Under the pieces are notes generated by a model. It was not told where the DNA came from. It did no database searches and saw nothing but the letters and a program-made list of their open reading frames with translations. Below, piece after piece: positions 35,623 to 43,085 of a stretch of DNA of 64,000 nt. The position numbers and the translations under genes were made by a program. Location: assembly GCA_019894765.1 (NCBI GenBank), contig JAGXNT010000022.1, forward strand, positions 17,363 to 81,362. The letters are read 5' to 3'. Position 1 is the stretch's first letter; each line of letters begins with the position of its first letter. This DNA is from Candidatus Heimdallarchaeota archaeon (GTDB lineage: Archaea; Asgardarchaeota; Heimdallarchaeia; JABLTI01).

Positions 35623-35625
35623 GTG

Positions 35626-35670
35626 AAATCCTCTTTATCAGAGGATTTACCTTTTCTTATTTTTCTTTTT
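35626..35670 (+). terminator. Hairpin terminator
   Basis: A perfect 9-bp stem AAATCCTCT/AGAGGATTT with a 5-nt loop (35626-35648) is followed by CCTTTTCTTATTTTTCTTTTT. It begins 3 nt past the membrane-protein stop and may also serve the convergent PaaK-like gene. Confidence 0.8.
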
Positions 35671-35696
35671 AGAATTTCTTATACATCAATTTACTT

Positions 35697-36863
35697 CTAG
35701 CTTCTTTTTATTGAACCTTTGATTTTTGGGAATGTTAAACCACAAGTATCACAAGTTTCCCATACAAGTCCATCAATTAGATCACCAGTATTATATCGAA
35801 TAAAGATTGTTCCTCGCCAATCAATATGACTGAAACATAAATATCCTGGTTCTCCTTCTTCTACTGGTTCTAATGATTTTTTATCTAAAACTTCCCAGTG
35901 GAAATATCGGGGATTTAGGTGAATACCAGTGTTTTCTGAACATTCGTAGAATGTGCCTTTTGTACGGTTATTTGTATAGCTTTCAACGATTTTAGGTGAT
36001 GATCCTAATTCCGCAAAAAGTTTCTTAATTTCAGCTTCCATCTCTGGTAATAACGGTTCACCTGTTAATAAACAGACTTTGAAACTGCTAATTTTGTTCA
36101 TTTCCTTTTTACTCAATTTTTCTAAGGCTGATGTTAACCACTTTTTAGTTAATGTAGGTGTGCCTAAAAACATCTCAAAAGTAATATTGTTTGTTAATTT
36201 GAACTGCTCTTTTAGAGGTGTTTGTTTATCATCACAAGTAAAGAAAGTTCCACCACCAACTGAGAGAGGTGCCCATACACTTTGGAAAAAGCTGATTGAA
36301 GGTGATGCTGGCATTATGTTAAAAACCTCCCAGTTTGCTCTAAAGCCTGTCATATACAAATGTGCTACGATCTCTGGAATATTAACTTGTAAATCACGTT
36401 TAGTATAAGCTATCAATGCATGTTGTTTAGAACCACTTGTATTGTGAAAGTGTACAGGTAACCACTCATTCACAGCTTCCATTGTGATACGTTCTTCTTC
36501 ACCTACTGGCTCTTTTGAAAACACCTCTCTAAGATATGTTTTGCTTAGTGATTTCAACCAATACTTGAAGGATTGAAATGGGGGTATTGGTTCTGTTTCA
36601 AAATTACATTCCCACCAGTTTGGTTCGAATGGTTTGAGAATAAATTTTTCAGGATCCTTCATGTGATCTGATTTTGTAGTAGGAGGAATTTTCTGAAAAT
36701 CTGCGAGAGAATCAATCCATTTTGGATCAATATTATGAGTTTGGAACCATTCGCGATAAAAGGGGCTATATTTAGCTACCACTTTCTGTAAATAAACAAT
36801 GAGTCTATTTTCAGCTTTCCGTTTCTGCTTTTCAATACTCCAACGATAATTATAAGAAGCCAT
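35697..36863 (-). CDS. Phenylacetate-CoA ligase-like adenylating enzyme lacking the C-terminal domain
   Basis: About 388 residues from ATG 36863 (GGTGA upstream; ATG 36875 also open). It follows the PaaK branch of the ANL superfamily: YSPFYREWFQTHNIDP, FQKIPPTTKSDHM, FHNTSGSK (phosphate loop), SFKVCLLTGEPL, then the adenylate-binding RYNTGDL and CDTCGLTFPKIKGSIKRS. The chain stops right at the hinge, where the roughly 100-residue AMP-C domain carrying the catalytic lysine should begin, and no continuation is found before the stop of the convergent gene. It may be naturally short, act with a separate C-domain, or be non-functional. Confidence 0.8.
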   Translation of the reverse strand: MASYNYRWSIEKQKRKAENRLIVYLQKVVAKYSPFYREWFQTHNIDPKWIDSLADFQKIPPTTKSDHMKDPEKFILKPFEPNWWECNFETEPIPPFQSFKYWLKSLSKTYLREVFSKEPVGEEERITMEAVNEWLPVHFHNTSGSKQHALIAYTKRDLQVNIPEIVAHLYMTGFRANWEVFNIMPASPSISFFQSVWAPLSVGGGTFFTCDDKQTPLKEQFKLTNNITFEMFLGTPTLTKKWLTSALEKLSKKEMNKISSFKVCLLTGEPLLPEMEAEIKKLFAELGSSPKIVESYTNNRTKGTFYECSENTGIHLNPRYFHWEVLDKKSLEPVEEGEPGYLCFSHIDWRGTIFIRYNTGDLIDGLVWETCDTCGLTFPKIKGSIKRS

Positions 36864-36972
36864 TATTTTCACCATTTATTTAATTAAAACTTTACAAACA
36901 TGTAATGATAATTTTAATCAAAAATAAATATTTTCTGAGTAATAAAATCACTGAAAAGTAGTCAGTAAAAGA

Positions 36973-37000
36973 GTTTAAAAAAACAATATTGAATTGTTTT
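36973..37000 (+). promoter_or_regulatory. TATA-like element and 21-bp palindrome before pfk
   Basis: TTTAAAAA near 36974 is followed at once by AAAACAAT-ATTGA-ATTGTTTT (36980-37000), an 8-bp inverted repeat with a 5-bp centre. It ends 28 nt before the pfk ATG. An operator or an mRNA leader hairpin are both possible. Confidence 0.45.
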
Positions 37001-37028
37001 AATGAAAAAATACTAGACGGTATCAACA

Positions 37029-38066
37029 ATGGCAAAGAAAATTGGAATATTAACAAGTGGTGGAGATGCACCAGGCTTAAATCCTGTGATAGCAGGTTAT
37101 ACAAGAACTGCCATAAAGAATGGTTATGAGGTTTTAGGTTTTCTTGACGGATGGAAGGGATTAATTGAAGGAGAATATGAAAAACTAACCTTAAATCGCG
37201 TAAACGAAATTGTCCAAGAAGGTGGAACGATATTAGGATCATCCAGGACTAATCCACGAAAAGAAGCAAAAGGATTTGAGAGAATTTTTGATACATTGAA
37301 GAAATTAGATGTGTATGCTTTTGCTGCTTGTGGTGGCGATGATACACTTGGTGTTGCAAAGGAACTCAACGAGAAAGGAGCAAAGGTTGTTGGTGTACCC
37401 AAAACTATTGATAATGATCTTGAAGCAACAGATCAAACTTTTGGGTTCGATACCTCAATTAATGTCGCAATGGATGCTATTGATCGATTGCGAACGACTG
37501 CTCGATCACACCATCGAGTTTTTGTTTTGGAATTAATGGGGAGACATTCAGGATGGATTGCTTTAGAAGCAGGGATGGCTGGAAATGCCACTGCGATTGT
37601 TATTCCTGAATTCGATTATCCTCTCGATGAGTTATGTGAATTATTAAAGAGACGACATAAAGGAACTCGTACTTATAGTATTATTGTAGTAGCAGAAGGG
37701 GTAGTCTTTTCTGAAATGAAGGAAAAAATCGAAAAAGCTGGTAAAGATTCTTTTGGCAATGTTATTCTAGCAGACTTGAAAGTAGGAGAATTCTTGGCAG
37801 ATGAAATAAAAGATCGAACTGGTTTGCCTGTCAGAGCGGTAACATTAGGTCATATACAAAGAGGTGGACCTCCCAGTGCATATGATCGATTTTTAGGATT
37901 AAGATATGGTGCAAAAGCTGCTGATTTAATTCATACTGGAAAGTTCGGTCGCATGGCAAGTCTCCAAGGAACAAAAATTGTGGATGTTCCAATCGAAAAA
38001 GCTGTAGCTAAACGAAAAGTCGTATCCAAAGAATTGTGGTTACTCGCGAAATCATTTTTTGGATAG
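37029..38066 (+). CDS. pfkA: 6-phosphofructokinase, predicted pyrophosphate-dependent
   Basis: 345 residues of the PfkA family, phosphorylating fructose-6-phosphate. The N-terminal GILTSGGDAPGLNPV is typical. The two positions that set the phosphate donor are Asp105 (in GGDDT, where ATP enzymes have GGDGS) and Lys125 (in PKTIDND, where ATP enzymes have PGTIDND). This Asp/Lys pair is the known signature of PPi-dependent enzymes. Substrate motifs MGRHSGWIALEAG and HIQRGGPPSAYDR are intact. PPi use would make the step reversible. It is not the ADP-dependent sugar kinase common in other archaea. Confidence 0.92.
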   Translation: MAKKIGILTSGGDAPGLNPVIAGYTRTAIKNGYEVLGFLDGWKGLIEGEYEKLTLNRVNEIVQEGGTILGSSRTNPRKEAKGFERIFDTLKKLDVYAFAACGGDDTLGVAKELNEKGAKVVGVPKTIDNDLEATDQTFGFDTSINVAMDAIDRLRTTARSHHRVFVLELMGRHSGWIALEAGMAGNATAIVIPEFDYPLDELCELLKRRHKGTRTYSIIVVAEGVVFSEMKEKIEKAGKDSFGNVILADLKVGEFLADEIKDRTGLPVRAVTLGHIQRGGPPSAYDRFLGLRYGAKAADLIHTGKFGRMASLQGTKIVDVPIEKAVAKRKVVSKELWLLAKSFFG

Positions 38067-38119
38067 CTTTTTCTTTTTTCTTCTCATATATCCAAGGGTT
38101 TATAGGTTTAGTTGTATTT

Positions 38120-38136
38120 GTATGTAATTGTATGTA
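38120..38136 (+). promoter_or_regulatory. GTATGTA direct-repeat element upstream of amidohydrolase/amidoligase operon
   Basis: GTATGTAATTGTATGTA has two GTATGTA units 10 bp apart, with a weaker half-unit (TTGTATT) just before. It is 16/17 identical to the element before the VWA gene (32407-32423, minus strand). An AT-rich TATA candidate (TTTTAATTAA) follows near 38146, and the operon ATG is at 38215. Confidence 0.55.
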
Positions 38137-38214
38137 GATTAGTCTTTTTAATTAATGAGATTAAGATATAGTTAGTTAAAGTCTTACACTAAAAGAAAAA
38201 AGAGGACGCCTTTC

Positions 38215-39642
38215 ATGATAATAGTATATGATACAGAACAACCAGATAGTAAACCGCTCACATTAAATGTTATAGACACTCACACACATCTAGGAAAAGA
38301 GGAAACAGTTAGGGGAAAAGGAAAAGAATTTCGAATCATAAGACCAAAAGATCATTTAGATTTTTATGAAAAGCTAAAGTATGACGTTCATAAGAGAGTA
38401 ACAGCTTATCCTGAGGATTACGCATACACTTTACCTGAAAATCCAAAAGAGTTTAGTTTACCAGCAACAGAACTGCAAAAATTAATCTTTAAAGAAAAAA
38501 GAACCACACAGAATATAGGTTGGTTTGCTGATAAAATCGTTACTTTTCCTTTACATGATATTTTACAATCAAAAACTGATCCACATTTTAGACAATCAAA
38601 TAATTATATACTTACAAGAGCTCAAACCTTGGAATATGGCTCTAGACTTGTTCCTTTTTGTAGAGTGAATCCTAGTGATGAAGAGAAAGCTGTTGATGAG
38701 ATCAAGCGCTGCGTTGATTATGGAGCAAGAGGATTAAAACTTCATCCATTATCTGAAGAATGGATTGAAGAAATCGTAAGTGACAAAGTCATTGATGTTG
38801 TGAGAACAGCAATTGAACATAAACTTCCTGTGCTCTTCGATTGTCAAAATTACAAAACAGCTCAAGAAATCCATCAAGTAGGAATGGAGGTTCGAGCACA
38901 AAGTAATGTTAAGGATTTCACTTTAATAGTTGGTCATTTCGGTTTTGATTATCTAACTCCTGGAATGTTTGAAATTTTAAGTGATCCAAATATAAAAACT
39001 GAAACATCAGGAATGCGTGGTGACGACTGCGAAGTTTTTTATAAAAATTGTATAGATCTTGTAGATGATTGGCATTTTTCAACTATGTATGGTTCTGATC
39101 ATAGTTATTTCAGTGTACCACAAGCAAGCGATCACATTACATTTCTGTTATCAAATACTGCCAAAGAGTTAGGAATTACATTTGAACATATCAGACACAT
39201 TTTAGGAATCAATGCTTTGAGAATTTTGAAGATTTATTGGCCAACAAAAGTAATTGATAGAAAGGGCATTAGTAAATCAAAAGTTGTGTGGGAAGATTTT
39301 AACAAAATAATAGATTGCACTCATTATGAGGATTTAGCAAAAACTGTAACAGCATTATCTGAGATTTCTGGTGTATATTTCAACACAGATTCGTTATTTG
39401 ATCCTACTGGAGAAAATGTCTATGAGGAACTATTTATTCTCAACATTTTTGCAGACATAATAGATCTTCGACGTAGTTTTGTTGTGCAGAACACGGATGA
39501 GAACAAGCTTAAAGTTTCAGAAATTACCAAACTTATGGATTATGCTTCTAAAATAACTCAGATTCTAGAAGAAGAAGACGAGACATATCCATTTACACAA
39601 CAATATTTGTTTGATTATTTATTACATCAAAAACCAAAATGA
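38215..39642 (+). CDS. Amidohydrolase-2 family metal-dependent hydrolase
   Basis: 475 residues. A TIM-barrel hydrolase is indicated by VIDTHTHLGKEE (metal HxH), RGLKLHPLSEEW, LIVGHFGFDYL and MYGSDHSYF (metal/catalytic Asp), matching the amidohydrolase-related (PF04909-like) family. A central insert of about 100 residues (DHLDFYEKL to FADKIV) and a roughly 120-residue C-terminal extension make it longer than usual (about 300). GAGG lies 9 nt before the ATG. Its stop is 25 nt before the amidoligase gene, so the pair is probably co-transcribed and may form and break the same amide bond. The substrate is unknown. Confidence 0.82.
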   Translation: MIIVYDTEQPDSKPLTLNVIDTHTHLGKEETVRGKGKEFRIIRPKDHLDFYEKLKYDVHKRVTAYPEDYAYTLPENPKEFSLPATELQKLIFKEKRTTQNIGWFADKIVTFPLHDILQSKTDPHFRQSNNYILTRAQTLEYGSRLVPFCRVNPSDEEKAVDEIKRCVDYGARGLKLHPLSEEWIEEIVSDKVIDVVRTAIEHKLPVLFDCQNYKTAQEIHQVGMEVRAQSNVKDFTLIVGHFGFDYLTPGMFEILSDPNIKTETSGMRGDDCEVFYKNCIDLVDDWHFSTMYGSDHSYFSVPQASDHITFLLSNTAKELGITFEHIRHILGINALRILKIYWPTKVIDRKGISKSKVVWEDFNKIIDCTHYEDLAKTVTALSEISGVYFNTDSLFDPTGENVYEELFILNIFADIIDLRRSFVVQNTDENKLKVSEITKLMDYASKITQILEEEDETYPFTQQYLFDYLLHQKPK

Positions 39643-39667
39643 GAACATTAAAACCTAAAACAAGTAA

Positions 39668-42600
39668 GTGAAAAAAATGAGTAATCCCCCCAATAAAATT
39701 CCACCAACAACAAAAGCCAAAGCTTTACGTAAATTGGCTTTTACACATGGAATTGAGGTTGAGAATTTCATTACAAATAAAAGAGGGGATATACTCGAAG
39801 ATGGGAAAGAATTAGTTGCTGTTTGGGATCAAATGTTTAATGGAGCACTAAATTATCTAAAATCCCTAACAAGCAGTTCAACAAACGTACCTGAATATAT
39901 TCGAAGAAAAATAAAAAGAGTAACACGAAAAGATGTTGAAAGACACGGAAAAATTATCAGATATGTCCAGATTCAATACCTCTTTAATGGCAAATCAATA
40001 GATATCAACGTTTTTGGACCGGACCCAAATATCTCTCAAATTACTTGGTTACTCGAGTTAGTTACTCCACCTTGTGAATACTTAGAGGAACTTGATTGGT
40101 GGATTAATACCCTCTACTTAGCAGCATCTAAATCCATAGCGTCAGGATATCAAATACAACCTTTAGGTTTTAATCCCTATCAAACAGAGTATCGAGCAGG
40201 AGTAACTTGTGGGGAACACCATCATCTTGGTGGTTTTAAGAGTGTAAATGAGAAGAAAGCAGCATACAATATGATAAGAGCATATATACCACATTTAATA
40301 GCACTCTCAAATACCTCACCATTTATCGATGGAAAACCAGATGGTAGGACTATTCTGAAAAAAGGAGATGATGGGCGAACCTTAATTCTTGCACCGGATT
40401 GTGTCAGGAGCCATAGATTAAAAGAAAATTCCGGGCAGCTTGGACCAAATATTCCTGAGTATTTACCATATGTCGGACCATCTTTTACCAGGCAGCAATT
40501 TTCAAGATATGTAAGAAAAGAAATACCAGATGATCGATACGTAGATGCATTTCCGTTTACCTCATATGATACTATTGAATGTCGATTTTTTGATGCTCAA
40601 TATGATCAGAATATAAGGAAATCGATAATTATATTGCTTCAAGCACTTGCATTAAAAGCCATCAAACTTACTCGAGCAGGAAAAGTACTGCCAGATGTTA
40701 AAGGCAATACTTTGTATGAGCATCGTAAAAGAGCAGTAAATTTTGGTATGTTTGCAAAATTCCAAGGAGATCCTAGTATCGAATCCTCAGGTGGGGAATT
40801 TGTAAAACACTACAATCATAATCCCGAAACCGGCGGACCTCCAGGGAAAATCTACGAATCATTAAGATCATTATTGATTTGGTTAAAGCCTGAATTCCGG
40901 GATTTAAGAGTAAATGAAAACGATCTTACATCCATTTTAATTATGTTATGGGGAACAGCAAGAATTGCTCCTCCTATCTCTTCTGCAACATATATGTTTT
41001 ATTTGTTTGAAAATAACCATGGCAATATTGCTAGTGTAATAAATTCATTAGCTTTAATCAATGGTAAACCCCGCAAATCATTTACTGAAGTCTTAGGTAG
41101 ACCTCAATATTCAATGGCAGACCTAATTTCAACGAATGTCGCTAAACCTGTACACACAACAGATACAACTAGAAGTTCCTTAGCCAGAAAATTACAATTA
41201 GAATCAAGGCAAAGACGCAAAAAAATAATGGTGAAAGAAAAAGCTAGATTGCAAGTAAAACAAAGTATTAAGACAAAAATGATTCGAGATAAAGTGAAAA
41301 AAGAAAGAAAAATAGAAAAGAAACGGCAAGATCGTTTAAGACAACTTGAAAAGGCTAAGAAACCCCCACCAAAGCCTGTGAGAGCAACTTCTGACACAAG
41401 ATCATCATCAAGTATTTACCGAACACGAATTCCTGTTAGTCAAAGTAGAGTTGCACCAAGAAAAACAGTTCCAATAAAAACTACAAAAAGAACTTCTCCA
41501 TCAAAACCAACTCAAAAACCAACTACTAAGAAAGTCTCAATTAAAGCTAAGCCAACAAATAGAAAACCAACCAAAAAAGCGGTAGCAAAAAGAGCACCAC
41601 CAGTAAAACATACTGTAAGTAAGCAAACCAGTCAAAAGAAAGTTCTTACAACAACTGCTATTTCAAATAGATCTAATTCAATTCAAACCACTGGGAAGAA
41701 GCCCGTGCAAGCAGCATATGCTTCAACGGCTTCCAGAAGTGCTTATTCAAGAAGACAGATTTCAATTCCAAAACCAACGATTGCAAAGCGAACAACAACG
41801 AAAAGTGTTACTCGAAAACAGATTACACCAAAGAAAGCAACTGCTTCTACAAAAGCTGTTTCTGCACAGACCATACTTCAATATGAGTCATATCGAGACA
41901 CTAAATTCATAAAAAGTTTAACCATTTCAAATATGTCCTCAAGAATTGATTATGGTACTATTGTCCCTGTCATCAAAATGAAATGGAGAAAATCAATTAT
42001 CCAATCTATGGTTACTTATCCAATAATAGTTGAAGCTCAAGTTTCCTCACTCGATAAAAGAAGTAGCTTCAAAACAAAAGCATTTCAAGAAACTATTAAA
42101 CTAGAGAAATCATCCTTACGGGATACTTGTTACTTACCAATTCCAATTGATATAAACAGTTCAACTGGAGAGTTTCAAGTAAAGTTCATTGTAAGAGATG
42201 GGAAAAAGAGAAATATTTTGGGAACAGAGTATCGAACTTTTAGTCGAACAAAAATATCAAGTGATAAAAAACATCAAATTACTCGATTAAGCATTCCACC
42301 AAACCAAGTTGGTGATTCAAAAGTTAATATTACAATTAATGCTTCAAAGAAGAATTCTCGAGGAAAGATCACTTTGTGGGGTATTTCCCAAAGAGGTATT
42401 TTGAAATTTTATGAGAAAAAGGCTAAATTCGGACAAAGGAGAATTTCTCTCGACTTGCCTATTCTTATTCCTCCAAGCATGTGTTCTTCTCAATGGATGC
42501 TATATTTAGTTTTTAATGCAAGAGGAGCTAGTATTTCAGCATATACAAAAACATCACCGCCACTATCAAAAATTATTAATTTTAGCTTAAGTGGTAACCC

Positions 42601-42946
42601 ACCTCTTCGATCAAGAATTTACTCGGACTTTCATGCAGAATTAACTCCTAAATTAATCTTTAAGACAAGATGTGAAATCAGTGAAATTGATGTTTTTCAA
42701 GTTGAAAACGGAAAAGGGATGAAGTATCTCAAAAAATATAGATTGAAGTCAAGAATTAATAAAGGAGAAAAATTCGTTTTGGAATCCTTTGAATGGAAAG
42801 CACCATCTATGCGAAAGGGTCTCTTCGGTTCTCATAAACAAAAATCAATCGAATTCTATTGTCGTATTTTCGATAATTTAGGAGAAATTAATGATTCATT
42901 AATCGGTATAGTTGAAACACCCGGTATTTCTGTTTTTAAGAAGTGA
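39668..42946 (+). CDS. GCS2-type amidoligase (glutamate-cysteine-ligase-like) with basic linker and C-terminal beta domains
   Basis: 1092 residues from GTG 39668 (or ATG 39677). Residues 1-480 resemble carboxylate-amine ligases of the glutamine-synthetase fold: THGIEVENFI, GVTCGEHHHLGGFK, YIPHLIALSNTSPFIDGKPDG and SYDTIECRFFDAQ. Such enzymes join a carboxylate to an amine using ATP. Residues about 500-570 are a highly basic coiled coil, 570-735 a Lys/Thr/Pro/Ser-rich disordered stretch, and 735-1092 two or three strand-rich domains of unknown type. Usual family length is about 370-450, so most of this chain is added. The basic linker suggests nucleic-acid, phospholipid or acidic-protein contact. 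Confidence 0.8.
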   Translation: MKKMSNPPNKIPPTTKAKALRKLAFTHGIEVENFITNKRGDILEDGKELVAVWDQMFNGALNYLKSLTSSSTNVPEYIRRKIKRVTRKDVERHGKIIRYVQIQYLFNGKSIDINVFGPDPNISQITWLLELVTPPCEYLEELDWWINTLYLAASKSIASGYQIQPLGFNPYQTEYRAGVTCGEHHHLGGFKSVNEKKAAYNMIRAYIPHLIALSNTSPFIDGKPDGRTILKKGDDGRTLILAPDCVRSHRLKENSGQLGPNIPEYLPYVGPSFTRQQFSRYVRKEIPDDRYVDAFPFTSYDTIECRFFDAQYDQNIRKSIIILLQALALKAIKLTRAGKVLPDVKGNTLYEHRKRAVNFGMFAKFQGDPSIESSGGEFVKHYNHNPETGGPPGKIYESLRSLLIWLKPEFRDLRVNENDLTSILIMLWGTARIAPPISSATYMFYLFENNHGNIASVINSLALINGKPRKSFTEVLGRPQYSMADLISTNVAKPVHTTDTTRSSLARKLQLESRQRRKKIMVKEKARLQVKQSIKTKMIRDKVKKERKIEKKRQDRLRQLEKAKKPPPKPVRATSDTRSSSSIYRTRIPVSQSRVAPRKTVPIKTTKRTSPSKPTQKPTTKKVSIKAKPTNRKPTKKAVAKRAPPVKHTVSKQTSQKKVLTTTAISNRSNSIQTTGKKPVQAAYASTASRSAYSRRQISIPKPTIAKRTTTKSVTRKQITPKKATASTKAVSAQTILQYESYRDTKFIKSLTISNMSSRIDYGTIVPVIKMKWRKSIIQSMVTYPIIVEAQVSSLDKRSSFKTKAFQETIKLEKSSLRDTCYLPIPIDINSSTGEFQVKFIVRDGKKRNILGTEYRTFSRTKISSDKKHQITRLSIPPNQVGDSKVNITINASKKNSRGKITLWGISQRGILKFYEKKAKFGQRRISLDLPILIPPSMCSSQWMLYLVFNARGASISAYTKTSPPLSKIINFSLSGNPPLRSRIYSDFHAELTPKLIFKTRCEISEIDVFQVENGKGMKYLKKYRLKSRINKGEKFVLESFEWKAPSMRKGLFGSHKQKSIEFYCRIFDNLGEINDSLIGIVETPGISVFKK

Positions 42947-43000
42947 TTTCATCCACTCAATAGCCTTCATTTCTACATTCTTTTGCTTTTCTTCAAAAAA

Positions 43001-43084
43001 GTTAAATACAATTGCCTATGCAGAGAGGCATAGCTATTTGCTCTAGCGATTTTTCTCTGCAGTTCTCGAGAGAAAAAATAGGAG
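43001..43084 (+). promoter_or_regulatory. metG promoter and leader with two inverted repeats
   Basis: TATA candidate GTTAAATA is at 43001-43008. An 18-bp palindrome CTATGC-AGAGAG-GCATAG (43016-43033) lies across the predicted transcription start near 43030, where a repressor could sit. A second repeat, TTTTTCTCT/AGAGAAAAA with a 10-nt loop (43050-43077), ends 3 nt before the GGAG ribosome site (43081-43084). It could hide or expose that site in the mRNA. Confidence 0.5.
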
Positions 43085-43085
43085 T

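Noticed and set aside
38101..38140. CRISPR-like repeat at the GTATGTA units
   Set aside because: The units are only 7 bp, 10 bp apart, with no spacers; they fit a protein-binding site.
38215..39642. Dihydroorotase or other pyrimidine amidohydrolase
   Set aside because: Motifs fit the amidohydrolase-2 group, and neighbouring genes are not pyrimidine genes.
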